Notes: generated by a model from the sequence alone, not told the origin. Positions 50,476 to 59,465 are shown, counted from the stretch's first letter. The stretch: DNA of 64,000 nt from Litorilituus sediminis (GCF_004295665.1 NZ_CP034759.1:1364001-1428000); one strand, 5' to 3'. Numbers and translations are program-made.

Positions 50476-51702
50476 ATGCCTCAAACAGATAATTTTTATC
50501 AAAAACGTAAATTTATTATTCGCTTGGGAAAAGCACTGCACAAACTAGGTTCAACGGCATACCGATTAGAAGATAATTTACTTTCTATCGCGAAGTTTCT
50601 TGATATACGCGCATCTTTTATTATTACGCCAACCGCTTTAACCTTTATTCTATCTGACGATGAAGATGATCAGCAGTACAATCACCTAGTTCGTGTTACC
50701 CCCGGCGAGATAGATTTAGGCTCACTCGCCCGTATTGATGAACTTGTTGATGAATTAATCAATGGCGAGCGCACCTTAGAAGAAGCGATAGAACGTTTAA
50801 AAGAGGTGAATAAAAAGCCACCACCCTATGGCGTGTTTTTAACTTTCTTAGCCTTTGGCGCCTCAAGTGGTGCTTTTGCTATGTTAATGCACACCAGTTG
50901 GAATGACGTTTTTTGGGCAACTTTGCTTGGCTTTGTTACCTTTATGTTTGTTGCTTGGGCTGAGCGTTCAAGACGTGTTACAGAATTACTTGAGCCGCTA
51001 TCAGCATTAACAGCATCTTTACTAGCCTCAGCTATTTCTTTAATAGATCCAAGTATTAACATCCCGATGGTAATACTATCTACCATCATAGTGTTTATTC
51101 CTGGCTTGTCCTTAACGGTGGGTCTTTCTGAATTAGCTGCTCGTCACTTAATGTCAGGAACCGCGCGAATAATGGATAGCGTCATGGTGCTATTTAAGCT
51201 GTATTTTGGTGGTGTCTTAGGTATGGCGCTCGGTAAATTAATGTGGGGAGAGGTCAGCTTTGTTCCACCTGAAGCTATGCCGACATGGACTTCATGGGTA
51301 GCCGTCACCATATTATCCATCAGCTTAGTTATTCTTTTTAGAGCCCGCCTTAAAGATGCGCCATGGGGAATTATTTCCGGCTATATCGCCTTTGGTGCCA
51401 GTGTTTGGGCAAGTAACTACTTAGGTATCGCATTAGGCGCTTTTGTTGGCGCTTTTGCTCTTGGCTTATATAGTAATTTATTCTCTCGAATAATGAACTT
51501 ACCTTCGAGTATAGTGCGCTTACTTGGTCTGGTTGTACTCGTACCTGGTAGTAAAGTTTATATCGGCTTGAACAGCCTAGTATCAGGCCAGCAAATGCTC
51601 GATGTTGCCGATTTAGGCTCACAAACGTTTTTGATTTTTATGTCGCTTGTCGCGGGTATTATTTTTTCTAATGTCGCTTTACCGCACAGAAAAACGCTTT
51701 AA
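50476..51702 (+). CDS. Threonine/serine exporter family (ThrE-like) membrane protein
   Basis: 408 residues. An N-terminal cytoplasmic domain (about 1-115), then about ten transmembrane helices with GLSLTVGLSELAARHLMSGTAR, the family block. It resembles ThrE exporters (DUF1212 and DUF3815 halves fused). Known members export threonine and serine; the substrate here is not proven. The gene is followed directly by a TetR-family gene, a likely regulator of the same transcript. Confidence 0.83.
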   Translation: MPQTDNFYQKRKFIIRLGKALHKLGSTAYRLEDNLLSIAKFLDIRASFIITPTALTFILSDDEDDQQYNHLVRVTPGEIDLGSLARIDELVDELINGERTLEEAIERLKEVNKKPPPYGVFLTFLAFGASSGAFAMLMHTSWNDVFWATLLGFVTFMFVAWAERSRRVTELLEPLSALTASLLASAISLIDPSINIPMVILSTIIVFIPGLSLTVGLSELAARHLMSGTARIMDSVMVLFKLYFGGVLGMALGKLMWGEVSFVPPEAMPTWTSWVAVTILSISLVILFRARLKDAPWGIISGYIAFGASVWASNYLGIALGAFVGAFALGLYSNLFSRIMNLPSSIVRLLGLVVLVPGSKVYIGLNSLVSGQQMLDVADLGSQTFLIFMSLVAGIIFSNVALPHRKTL

Positions 51703-51720
51703 GGGTTGCCATATACATCA

Positions 51721-52341
51721 ATGAAAAGTCCTAACAAGCAATATCACCATGGCGATTTAAGAACGAGTTTAATTACCAGTGCGACGCTGATGTTACAAGA
51801 GTCAGGCATAGACTCCCTCTCTTTAAGAAAACTAGCTGAGCGCGTTGGTGTATCAAGAACTGCGGCTTATCATCACTTTAAAGATAAAAATGATTTACTT
51901 AGCGCCATTGCCGCCCAAGGGTTTATGCAATGGCAACAACAAGCAGAGCAAACATTTAATAATCCTGCACTTTCTGTAAAAGAAATGTACCAAGAATTTG
52001 TCCATAACTATGTACAATTCGCCTATCAAAATCCAGCGATTTACCAGCTGATGTTTGGTAATACCTTATGGAAAAATAACAATAGCTCTAACGAGTTAAA
52101 AAACACTGCTTACCCAAGTTTTCAATATCAAGTAAATATAGTCAAAACACTGCAAGAAAAAGCCTTAATGCCAAAGTCACAATCAGCACTAAGGCTAGCG
52201 CAAGTTACCTGGGCTACATTACATGGTTTAGCGCAACTTGTAATAGATGGTATCTACGCCGATGCCAGCCATTTAAATGAAATGTGCGATTGTGCCATAG
52301 AATTATTTTTAAGTAACAGCCCAGCTAGCCATCAAAAATAA
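51721..52341 (+). CDS. TetR/AcrR-family transcriptional regulator
   Basis: 206 residues. N-terminal helix-turn-helix (about 10-58): SLRKLAERVGVSRTAAYHHFKDK, followed by a helical ligand-binding domain resembling the WHG-type TetR C-terminal domain. I chose the ATG at 51721; an in-frame TTG at 51706 with AAGGG immediately before it is possible. It is probably cotranscribed with the ThrE-like gene and may regulate it. Confidence 0.85.
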   Translation: MKSPNKQYHHGDLRTSLITSATLMLQESGIDSLSLRKLAERVGVSRTAAYHHFKDKNDLLSAIAAQGFMQWQQQAEQTFNNPALSVKEMYQEFVHNYVQFAYQNPAIYQLMFGNTLWKNNNSSNELKNTAYPSFQYQVNIVKTLQEKALMPKSQSALRLAQVTWATLHGLAQLVIDGIYADASHLNEMCDCAIELFLSNSPASHQK

Positions 52342-52415
52342 TTCATGTTTTAAGAACTAAATCATTATAAAGATAATAAAATACCGACCAGATCAAATTA
52401 ACAGCAATAATCTTG

Positions 52416-52444
52416 TTGATAATTATTATCATTACGTTTACTAT
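52416..52444 (+). promoter_or_regulatory. Fur-controlled promoter of bfd
   Basis: TTGATA (52416-52421), 17-base spacer and TACTAT (52439-52444). The spacer holds TGATAAT-T-ATTATCA (52417-52431), a perfect match to the Fur 7-1-7 palindrome, overlapping the -35. Iron-replete repression is strongly suggested. Confidence 0.85.
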
Positions 52445-52485
52445 ACGTACATTCGAAGTTATATGATTACCCGTTAGAGAATAGT

Positions 52486-52680
52486 ATGTACGTTTGTTTA
52501 TGTCATGGTGTCACCGACAGTGAAATAGAATCAGCCATTGATGCTGGCGCTCATTCAATGAAAAAACTTTCTCAAGAGCTAAACGTAGGCTCACAATGTG
52601 GTAAATGCTGCCAATGTACTAAAAAAGTACTTAATAGCAGATTAATGCAAATTTCTGAAGCAGAAGCAGCAGTCGCTTAA
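52486..52680 (+). CDS. bfd: Bacterioferritin-associated ferredoxin Bfd
   Basis: 64 residues with the [2Fe-2S] ligands C4, C6, C38 and C41 (CLCHGVT; CGKCC). Bfd binds bacterioferritin and reduces its stored Fe(III) to release iron. It lies beside two bfr genes on the opposite strand. It has its own Fur-type promoter, so it is made under iron starvation, when stored iron is needed. C-terminal residues are AVA-like and short. Confidence 0.96.
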   Translation: MYVCLCHGVTDSEIESAIDAGAHSMKKLSQELNVGSQCGKCCQCTKKVLNSRLMQISEAEAAVA

Positions 52681-52708
52681 TTAATACTACTGCCTCTACA
52701 TTCAATTC

Positions 52709-53176
52709 TTAACTCATCATAGATTCTAAATAATTTTCGATGCCAGCATGATTAATTAAATATTGCTGGCTTTCAATCCAATCAATTTGTTCTTCAACCT
52801 TTTCAAGTAATTTTTCTGCGCATTCTCGACTTATGTAGTCTTGTTCAGCTTCACAACAAGCAATAAGCTCTTGCAGTACCGCTCTTGATTGATACTCTAA
52901 ATCCATATTGGCTTGCATCATTTCAACAGTATTCTCACCAATTTTTAATCGACCTAAATCTTGTAAATTTGGTAAGCCTTCTAAAAATAGAATGCGATTA
53001 ATTAAGTCATCTGCCGTCTTCATTTTCTTAATAGAAACTTTATAGTCAGCTTCATCTAATTCTTCTAATCCCCAATTCCTGTACATACGAGCATGAAGAA
53101 AATATTGGTTTATAGCGACCAGCTCATTGCCAAGCGCCTTATTTAGTAAAGCGATAACTTTTTTACTGCCTTTCAT
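52709..53176 (-). CDS. bfr: Bacterioferritin, heme-binding-type subunit (ferroxidase site lost)
   Basis: 155 residues. Bfr fold with the N-terminal MKGSKKVIALLNKALGNELV. The heme ligand Met52 is present (K51-M52-K53-T54). The diiron ferroxidase residues Glu51 and His54 of E. coli Bfr are Lys and Thr; the downstream His130 position is Gln. E18 and E94 are kept. Thus this subunit should bind heme but not oxidise iron alone. Eight bases upstream is a second bfr gene with the reverse pattern, so a mixed 24-mer is likely. Confidence 0.92.
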   Translation of the reverse strand: MKGSKKVIALLNKALGNELVAINQYFLHARMYRNWGLEELDEADYKVSIKKMKTADDLINRILFLEGLPNLQDLGRLKIGENTVEMMQANMDLEYQSRAVLQELIACCEAEQDYISRECAEKLLEKVEEQIDWIESQQYLINHAGIENYLESMMS

Positions 53177-53184
53177 AAATCCTC

Positions 53185-53667
53185 CTAACTTGCTTCTTTG
53201 CCCATTTTAGTTTGTAAATAATTTGCTAAGCCAATCATATTAATTAAACCTAATTGCTTCTCAAGCCAATAAACATGATCTTCTTCGGTATCTTCAAGCA
53301 AGGTTTCTAACATTTCTCGGGTTTGATAATCCCCTTCCTGCTCACACAAAGCAATACTTGCTTTTAATGCTGCAACTACTTCCATTTCCAGCACTAAATC
53401 ATTCGCTAACATTGAAGGTACATCATCGCCAATAATAAGATCGCGGCGATCTTTCATGTTTGGCGTGCCTTCAAGAAATAAAATACGCTTGATCAGCGCA
53501 TCAGCATGAGTAATTTCTTCTTCCATTTCATGATTAAGTCTTTCGTATAGCTCATGTAAGCCCCAATCATCATACATCCGCGAATGAATAAAATACTGAT
53601 CTACAGCCGCTAACTCGTTATGAAGTAAGCCATTTAAACTGGCAATTACTTTATCGCTACCTTTCAT
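53185..53667 (-). CDS. bfr: Bacterioferritin, ferroxidase-type subunit (heme Met lost)
   Basis: 160 residues from the ATG at 53665-53667, which has GAGGTG upstream. The ferroxidase ligands E18, E51, H54, E94 and a C-terminal Glu-x-x-His pair (E128, H131, shifted by one residue) are all kept. Position 52 is Ile, so the usual inter-subunit heme ligand Met is missing. First gene of the bfr pair. Iron oxidation and storage are expected in a heteropolymer with the neighbouring heme-type subunit. A Fur-like site lies about 115 bases upstream. Confidence 0.92.
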   Translation of the reverse strand: MKGSDKVIASLNGLLHNELAAVDQYFIHSRMYDDWGLHELYERLNHEMEEEITHADALIKRILFLEGTPNMKDRRDLIIGDDVPSMLANDLVLEMEVVAALKASIALCEQEGDYQTREMLETLLEDTEEDHVYWLEKQLGLINMIGLANYLQTKMGKEAS

Positions 53668-53781
53668 CACACACCTCAAAATTAAATAAATGTAATATCA
53701 CCGAGTAAAAGCTTAGTTGATAAAAAGCCAAAGCTCTAATTTATTTTCCGATAAAATGTAACTAAATCATATACATACAAT

Positions 53782-53796
53782 TAAAAATCATTATCA
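53782..53796 (-). promoter_or_regulatory. Imperfect Fur-like site upstream of the bfr pair
   Basis: On the minus strand TGATAAT-G-ATTTTTA: the left half is perfect, the right matches 5 of 7. It is about 115 bases from the bfr start, so it could act on that promoter or not at all. Confidence 0.45.
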
Positions 53797-53879
53797 TTTG
53801 CAGCATTCAAACAGAAAACTCAGCAACAAATAGCCATCTAAACATCTAAAACTTGATAAATCAGTATGACCTAGGTAAA

Positions 53880-53995
53880 CTTAGCGCAAATTAAATGAGT
53901 TACTATGCTAACGAAGGTGGCGAAATTCCACCACTGTACCCGCAACTGTGAAGGGCCTCATCTAAGGCACAAAGTCAGATAGCTAGCTAGTAAAT
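53880..53995 (+). ncRNA. Cobalamin riboswitch 1 (leader of btuD-btuC-cobO-btuF)
   Basis: The conserved core is present: GGTGGCGAAATTCCACCACTG, then CCCGCAACTGTGAA, and the B12-box-like AAGTCAGATAGC. It lies 40-155 bases upstream of btuD. Binding of adenosylcobalamin would lower expression in known examples. Limits are approximate, since the closing stem was not fully resolved. Confidence 0.85.
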
Positions 53996-54036
53996 CGCTC
54001 CATACTTAACCGTGCGGGAATACACGAGAGAATTAC

Positions 54037-54864
54037 ATGTCAACTTTGCTTAACGTTCAAAACTTAAGCTGGCACGCTGCTGGCAAGCCTATTTTGCAAA
54101 ACATTAGTTTTAATGTCAGCAAAGGCGAAGTGCTGGGCATTATTGGGCCAAATGGCTCAGGAAAAACAAGCTTACTTAAGTGTATTACCCAACAGTTAAA
54201 GTCACATTTTCGCTCAGGTGTCAGTGGCAGTATTCATCTAAAAAATAAAAAAATTACCCAATACAAAGCAAAAGAACTAGCACAACATTTTGCTATGGTC
54301 ATGCAAAATAATGAGGCAAGCTTTGCTTTATCTGTACTAGAGATCATGAAAATGGGGCTTTTACCCTATAAAAAGTTATTCTCTTTCGATACTGACCATG
54401 ATTTTCACCAAATTGAATTAGCGCTTAATAAAGTAGGTTTAAGGTATAAACTGCATAGCGCTTATCATGAGCTTTCCGGTGGCGAGCAGCAACGGGTACT
54501 TATTGCCAGAGCGCTGGTGCAATCAAGTGATATCCTTATTTTGGATGAACCAACCAATCACCTTGATGTTTACTATCAACATCAAATACTACAGCTAGTA
54601 TCTCAGCTGCCCATTACCGTGATTATGACAGTGCATGATTTAAATCTTGCCAGCCAATACTGTCAGCGCTTATTGCTACTTAATCAAGGTAAACTAGTGG
54701 CTGATAACACACCTGAAAATATGCTCAGTCAAAGTGTGATACCTGAGGTATTTGGTTTACCTTGCCAACAAGATATAGACCCAGTCACTCAGGCAACACG
54801 AGTCTCTTTTTACCTACCTAAAGTGAGTGAAAGTAACGCCTTAAGGAATCATAGCAATGACTAA
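54037..54864 (+). CDS. btuD: Vitamin B12 ABC transporter ATP-binding protein BtuD
   Basis: 275 residues. Walker A GPNGSGKTS (about 37-45), Q-loop, signature LSGGEQQR (about 147), Walker B LILDEPTNHLD, and switch His in VHDLNL. Type of iron/B12 importer ATPases; the upstream cobalamin riboswitch and BtuC/CobO/BtuF neighbours set the substrate. Its end overlaps btuC by 8 bases, suggesting translational coupling. Confidence 0.93.
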   Translation: MSTLLNVQNLSWHAAGKPILQNISFNVSKGEVLGIIGPNGSGKTSLLKCITQQLKSHFRSGVSGSIHLKNKKITQYKAKELAQHFAMVMQNNEASFALSVLEIMKMGLLPYKKLFSFDTDHDFHQIELALNKVGLRYKLHSAYHELSGGEQQRVLIARALVQSSDILILDEPTNHLDVYYQHQILQLVSQLPITVIMTVHDLNLASQYCQRLLLLNQGKLVADNTPENMLSQSVIPEVFGLPCQQDIDPVTQATRVSFYLPKVSESNALRNHSND

Positions 54865-55843
54865 GCTTAAACTCACTTTTATTGCCCTTATTGCCCTAAC
54901 AGTGTTTTCGCTAGCCGCTTCAATCACCTTTGGCCCGGCAAATATTAGCACTTCAGAGCTTATGCATTGCTTATTTTCTCAATGCAATAACGCGATTAGC
55001 CATACAGTCATTTGGCAAGTGCGTATTCCGCGTGTTTTAGTGGCATTAGTAGCAGGTATGGGCCTAGCAGTAGCCGGAGCTATATTGCAAAACACCACAC
55101 GTAACCCACTCGCTGATCCTTATCTTTTTGGTATTGTCTCAGGTGCTGGTTTAGGTGCTACCGTTGCTAGTATCTCCTTAGCTAACGAAATGACGATAGC
55201 CCTACCTTTAGCGGCATTTCTTGGTGCGTTATTATCAGTCATCATAGTTATGTTTATTGCTAAAGTACTGCAAAGCATGGAGCAAATGCTGCTAGCAGGT
55301 GTTGCTGTATCCTTTATGCTTGCGGCACTAACACAGTTTATTTTGTATTTTGGCGAGCCCTTCGCAACCAACCGCGTCATTTTCTGGTTAATGGGTAGCT
55401 TAGCGAGAGTCGAAATGAATAATTTCTACGTAATTGCAGCCATTTTACTTGCCTCACTTATCGCTATTTTCGCATTACACCGACAAATTGATGCACTACT
55501 GTTAGGTGATGACAGTGCAACAAGTTTAGGGGTAAATGTTGATAAATTAAGATTACTTATGCTGGCATTATGCGCCGCACTCACCGCCACTATTGTCGCC
55601 TATTGTGGCGGTATAGGCTTTGTCGGTTTAATGATCCCACATATTGTCAGGCAAGTAGTGGGCGTCACTACATTAAAACTCATTTTTGGCAGTGCCTTAA
55701 TTGGTGGCAGTTTTTTAATTTGGGTAGACGTGGTCGCGCGCTCTAGCTTAATGCACGCAGAAATCCCAATCGGAATAATCACCTCAGCACTAGGTAGCTT
55801 GTTCTTCCTTTTTATTATGTATAAAAGCCGAATAAGCCAATAA
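54857..55843 (+). CDS. btuC: Vitamin B12 ABC transporter permease BtuC
   Basis: 328 residues, FecCD family with about ten transmembrane helices. VRIPRVLVALVAGMGLAVAGAILQ and NPLADPYLFGIVSGAGLGA are the canonical blocks. FVGLMIPHIVR near the C-terminus is the coupling-helix region that contacts the ATPase. It moves cobalamin across the inner membrane with BtuD and BtuF. It overlaps btuD. Confidence 0.94.
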   Translation: MTKLKLTFIALIALTVFSLAASITFGPANISTSELMHCLFSQCNNAISHTVIWQVRIPRVLVALVAGMGLAVAGAILQNTTRNPLADPYLFGIVSGAGLGATVASISLANEMTIALPLAAFLGALLSVIIVMFIAKVLQSMEQMLLAGVAVSFMLAALTQFILYFGEPFATNRVIFWLMGSLARVEMNNFYVIAAILLASLIAIFALHRQIDALLLGDDSATSLGVNVDKLRLLMLALCAALTATIVAYCGGIGFVGLMIPHIVRQVVGVTTLKLIFGSALIGGSFLIWVDVVARSSLMHAEIPIGIITSALGSLFFLFIMYKSRISQ

Positions 55844-55871
55844 TTTAATACTTTTAATAAAGCGAAATACT

Positions 55872-56471
55872 ATGACAGAGCAAAAAAAACAAGGGCATCA
55901 AAAGAGGATGCAGCAAGTAAAAGAGAATGTCGATAAACGTATAGATAACGCCCAAGAAGAGCGTGGAATTCTTATCGTGATCACAGGTAACGGTAAAGGC
56001 AAAACCACTTCAGGTTTTGGCACAGTTGCCCGCGCGGTTGGTCATGGTTTAAATGCTGCAGTAGCACAATTTATCAAAGGTAATTGGGCATGCGGTGAAC
56101 GCAGTCTGCTTGAAAATGCTGGCGTTAAATTTTCCGTCATGGCAACAGGCTTTACTTGGGAAACCCAAGATAAAGAAAAAGATACCAAAGCTGCGCAAAA
56201 GGTTTGGCAGCAGTGCTTACTAATGCTGCAAGATAATAATATTGATGTGGTTTTGCTTGATGAAATTACTTATATGATAGCTTACAAGTACCTAGATTTA
56301 GACGAAGTGATAACAGCCCTTAACAGCCGCCCTAAAAATCAACATGTCATCATTACCGGTCGCGGCTGTCATCGCGCCATTATTGATTTGGCTGACACAG
56401 TAAGTGAAGTACAATCAGTGAAGCACGCCTTTGACAGCGGCATTAAAGCTCAACAAGGAATTGACTGGTAA
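55872..56471 (+). CDS. btuR: Cob(I)yrinic acid a,c-diamide adenosyltransferase (CobO/BtuR)
   Basis: 199 residues. P-loop TGNGKGKTTS (about 37-46), VAQFIKGNWACGE, and VLLDEITY. CobO/BtuR transfers adenosyl to the cobalt, making adenosylcobalamin from imported corrinoid. Its place within the transport operon couples uptake to activation. It ends one base before the btuF ATG (TAACATG). Confidence 0.94.
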   Translation: MTEQKKQGHQKRMQQVKENVDKRIDNAQEERGILIVITGNGKGKTTSGFGTVARAVGHGLNAAVAQFIKGNWACGERSLLENAGVKFSVMATGFTWETQDKEKDTKAAQKVWQQCLLMLQDNNIDVVLLDEITYMIAYKYLDLDEVITALNSRPKNQHVIITGRGCHRAIIDLADTVSEVQSVKHAFDSGIKAQQGIDW

Positions 56472-56472
56472 C

Positions 56473-57354
56473 ATGATTAAAGCCAAGCACCTTTTCGCCT
56501 ATGCCGTGTTGCTCCTAGCGAGCACATTCAGTCATGCTAGTGAGCAATCAAGCACTAAACCGAGCATACTTGCATTAGCACCACATATCGTAGAAATGCT
56601 CTATGATGTCGGTGCTGGCGAACAAATAATCGGTACAACTGAGCATGCTGATTACCCAGAAGCTGCCAAAAAAATTCCACGTATTGGCAATTATGTACGC
56701 TTACAAATTGAACGCGTTATCGAACTACAGCCAGATATTATCATCGCTTGGAAAAGTGGTAACCCGAGTGATGATTTACAGCGATTAGCGCAACTTGGTT
56801 TTACCATTATTTATTCACAACCAAACACCTTTAACGATATAGCAAAAGAGCTACGCTATTTTGGCAAAGTGACTGGCAATGAACAGCAAGGTGAGCAAGT
56901 TGCAAAAGCCTTTGAACAACAATTAGCACACATAGAAAGCACTTATAAAGGCAAAGAAAAAATAACGACCTTTTATGAGTTATGGTCTAGACCGCTAACG
57001 ACTGTTGCCAAAAACAGCTGGCCGCAAGAGTTTTTAACCACTTGCGCGGCTTATAATCCATTTGAACAAGTCGCAACGCCATATCCACAAATCAGCGTTG
57101 AGCAAGTGCTTGCTATGTCAGTGCAACTAATTATTCAACCATTATCCGTGAATCAAACGGAGCGAGAAGGATTTAATTGGCAAGACTGGCCAGTTATTCC
57201 CGCGGTTAAAAATAAGCGCATACTACAGCCAAATGCCGATGCGCTACACCGTATGACGACACGTAGTTTAACGGCATTAAAAGAATTATGTGCAGAGATT
57301 GATAGTATTCGTATCACTTTGCCAAAAACCGCCAAAGGAACTAATACCAAGTGA
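56473..57354 (+). CDS. btuF: Periplasmic vitamin B12-binding protein BtuF
   Basis: 293 residues. Signal peptide (about 1-21, ending SHASEQ) precedes a class III binding-protein fold with ALAPHIVEMLYDVGAGEQIIGTT, the cobalamin-binding lobe of the BtuF group, and PDIIIAWKSGNP. It delivers B12 to BtuCD. The start M-I-K was chosen over an upstream one that overlaps btuR. The stop codon lies within the small TACCAA/TTGGTA repeat at 57345-57366. Confidence 0.9.
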   Translation: MIKAKHLFAYAVLLLASTFSHASEQSSTKPSILALAPHIVEMLYDVGAGEQIIGTTEHADYPEAAKKIPRIGNYVRLQIERVIELQPDIIIAWKSGNPSDDLQRLAQLGFTIIYSQPNTFNDIAKELRYFGKVTGNEQQGEQVAKAFEQQLAHIESTYKGKEKITTFYELWSRPLTTVAKNSWPQEFLTTCAAYNPFEQVATPYPQISVEQVLAMSVQLIIQPLSVNQTEREGFNWQDWPVIPAVKNKRILQPNADALHRMTTRSLTALKELCAEIDSIRITLPKTAKGTNTK

Positions 57355-57366
57355 AATCAATTGGTA
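57345..57366. repeat. Collapsed terminal-repeat relic at the btuF stop codon
   Basis: TACCAA, 10 bases, TTGGTA, flanked by TAA on both sides. The ends match those of the MITE-like element at 34895-35157 and the inner bases partly continue the same repeat. It may be an internally deleted copy. Confidence 0.45.
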
Positions 57367-57392
57367 TAACCACCTTTAGCATTTATTAACTT

Positions 57393-57515
57393 TTTTAGGT
57401 GTCTAATTATATTTTAATAATTAGGTGAAACGGGAAATTGGTAAGCCAATACTGCCCCCGCAACGGTGTGAGTGATTCAAGAAGGAATGACTTAAGTCCG
57501 GAGACCGGCCTAAAA
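57393..57515 (+). ncRNA. Cobalamin riboswitch 2 (leader of btuB)
   Basis: The outer stem P1 is TTTTAGG (57393-57399) with CCTAAAA (57509-57515). Inside lie GGTGAAACGGGAAATTGGT, the CAATACTG-CCCCCGCAACGG core, and the B12 box AAGTCCGGAGACCGGCC. It is complete and ends 48 bases before the btuB start. Confidence 0.95.
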
Positions 57516-57562
57516 TAATAGATTCATTGTAAGTACGGTGGGTGCTTATAGTTGAGGAAACC

Positions 57563-59446
57563 ATGAAAAAAACTGTTATTGCCTTGCAAGTTGCAAGCTT
57601 ACTTTACCCTGCTGTTGCCTTATCCGCGCCAGTTAAAAATTCGACCAATATTAAAAAAGCGGATGAAACCATCCTAGTTACGGCCAATAGAAGTGTTCAA
57701 GAAAAGTTTGACACACTTGCCGCCGTTGATATTTTTACTCGCGATAATATTGAACAAATTCAACCGCTTTCTGTGAGTGATTTATTAACACGTGTTGCCG
57801 GTATCAACGTGACTACACAAGGCACTTCCGCACATCAATCGTCAGTCTTTGTTCGCGGTACTAACTCAGATCATATACTGGTTTTAGTCAATGGCGTGCG
57901 TGTTGGCTCTGCCACCTTAGGGGTAAAAAGTATTGCTGATATCCCAGTGCAACTAGTTGAGCGTGTTGAAGTGATCCGTGGTCCACGCGCAGCGCTGTGG
58001 GGCTCTGATGCCGTAGGCGGCGTAGTACAAATTTTTACCCGAGAACTTAGCGCAGGTGAAGGTCAACTTGGCTTTAAAGCAGGAAACAATAGTTTATACC
58101 AAGGTTATGGTGCATTTGGCTTTGGCAATGAGCAGCATAGTTACACTGTCAGTGCTCTGGTTGAGCAGTCTGATGGCTATGATGTTATCGTACCTGATGT
58201 CGGGAATATTTATGCCGTCAATCAACCTGATGATGATGGCTATGATAGACAATCTATCGCATTAAACGGTAGCAGTAACTTTGGTGAAGTCTATGAGTTG
58301 GAGCTCAATGGTCAGTTTGATCAAGGTAGCACAGAAATTGATGCTAACACTCAATATAGCGGTGATGAAGTTGACTATGAGAACTATCATTTGTTATTGC
58401 GTAATCATGTTCAGCTAAATCAAGTTTACTTACAACTTGGCCTAAGCACATCGCAAGACAGCAGAGAAGATAACTACAGCAAATACAACGATGACAACGG
58501 CATTATCGCCCCTGATATCTTATTTACTACTGACAGAAATCAAATTAGCGCATTAGCACAGCTACCCTTGGCACAATCGTCTGAACTGACATTAGGCGCA
58601 GAGTGGTACAATGAATCAATTGATAGTACGAATAACTACGATGAAGATGAACGCAATGCCAGTGCATTTTTTGCAACGGCTCGTCACGGTATCGATAACC
58701 TGAAATTAGAAGGCTCTGTACGCTATGACAAAGTCGGTGACATTGACAGCGAAATAACCTACCAATTGGCGGCAGGCTATACAGTAAATGACCAGCTGCT
58801 ATTTTCTTTAAGTCATGGTAGCGCATTTAAAGCCCCTAGCTTTAACGATTTATACTACCCGTGGCAAGGTAACCCGAATCTTGTTGCAGAAACCTCAGAC
58901 ACCACTGAGTTGCTTACTCGTTACCAGCACGATGTATTTTCTGCTGAAATCGCTATCTATCAAAGCAATATTGATAACCTGATTGAATGGGCGCCAATTG
59001 ATCCAGATGATCCATACAGCCCGTGGCAGCCGACAAATGTTGATCAAGCAGAAATTCTTGGCGCAGAAGCAACATTTACTGCGGATATTTTTAATACCAG
59101 TAATCGACTCACCCTGAGTCATATAGATGCTGAAGATAAAAAGTCAGGTAAACAGTTAGCAAGACGTCCACACTTCTCTGCCAACTACAACTTTGTTTAT
59201 ACGCTTGGACAACTTGACTTTACCTTTGATATCAATCACCAAGGCAGTCGCTATGACAAACCTAGTGCCCAAACAAAAGCGTTAAAGGCCTATACCTTGC
59301 TTGATTTAGGGGTAAATTACCGCTTAAACGACAATATTTTTATCTTAGCTAAAATCACAAACGTCACAGATAAAAATTACCAACAAGCAAAAGAATACCC
59401 AGGCGCAGAAAGAGGTTACAGCGTTACCTTAGACTATAAGTTTTAA
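57563..59446 (+). CDS. btuB: TonB-dependent vitamin B12 receptor BtuB
   Basis: 627 residues from the ATG at 57563, with GAGGAAA upstream. Signal peptide (about 1-22); TonB box DETILVTANR (about 35-44); plug domain (about 55-160) with LVNGVRVGS and RVEVIRGPRAALWGSDAVGG; then a 22-strand barrel ending in DYKF with terminal Phe. It takes cobalamin across the outer membrane for BtuFCD. A complete riboswitch precedes it. Confidence 0.95.
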   Translation: MKKTVIALQVASLLYPAVALSAPVKNSTNIKKADETILVTANRSVQEKFDTLAAVDIFTRDNIEQIQPLSVSDLLTRVAGINVTTQGTSAHQSSVFVRGTNSDHILVLVNGVRVGSATLGVKSIADIPVQLVERVEVIRGPRAALWGSDAVGGVVQIFTRELSAGEGQLGFKAGNNSLYQGYGAFGFGNEQHSYTVSALVEQSDGYDVIVPDVGNIYAVNQPDDDGYDRQSIALNGSSNFGEVYELELNGQFDQGSTEIDANTQYSGDEVDYENYHLLLRNHVQLNQVYLQLGLSTSQDSREDNYSKYNDDNGIIAPDILFTTDRNQISALAQLPLAQSSELTLGAEWYNESIDSTNNYDEDERNASAFFATARHGIDNLKLEGSVRYDKVGDIDSEITYQLAAGYTVNDQLLFSLSHGSAFKAPSFNDLYYPWQGNPNLVAETSDTTELLTRYQHDVFSAEIAIYQSNIDNLIEWAPIDPDDPYSPWQPTNVDQAEILGAEATFTADIFNTSNRLTLSHIDAEDKKSGKQLARRPHFSANYNFVYTLGQLDFTFDINHQGSRYDKPSAQTKALKAYTLLDLGVNYRLNDNIFILAKITNVTDKNYQQAKEYPGAERGYSVTLDYKF

Positions 59447-59465
59447 CCAACACCCAACTCTCTAT

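Noticed and set aside
51721-52341. TetR gene as PsrA, the regulator for the palindrome at 40692-40707
   Set aside because: The protein sits with a ThrE-like exporter, its C-terminal domain looks like the WHG type, and 11 kb separate it from the palindrome; nothing links them.
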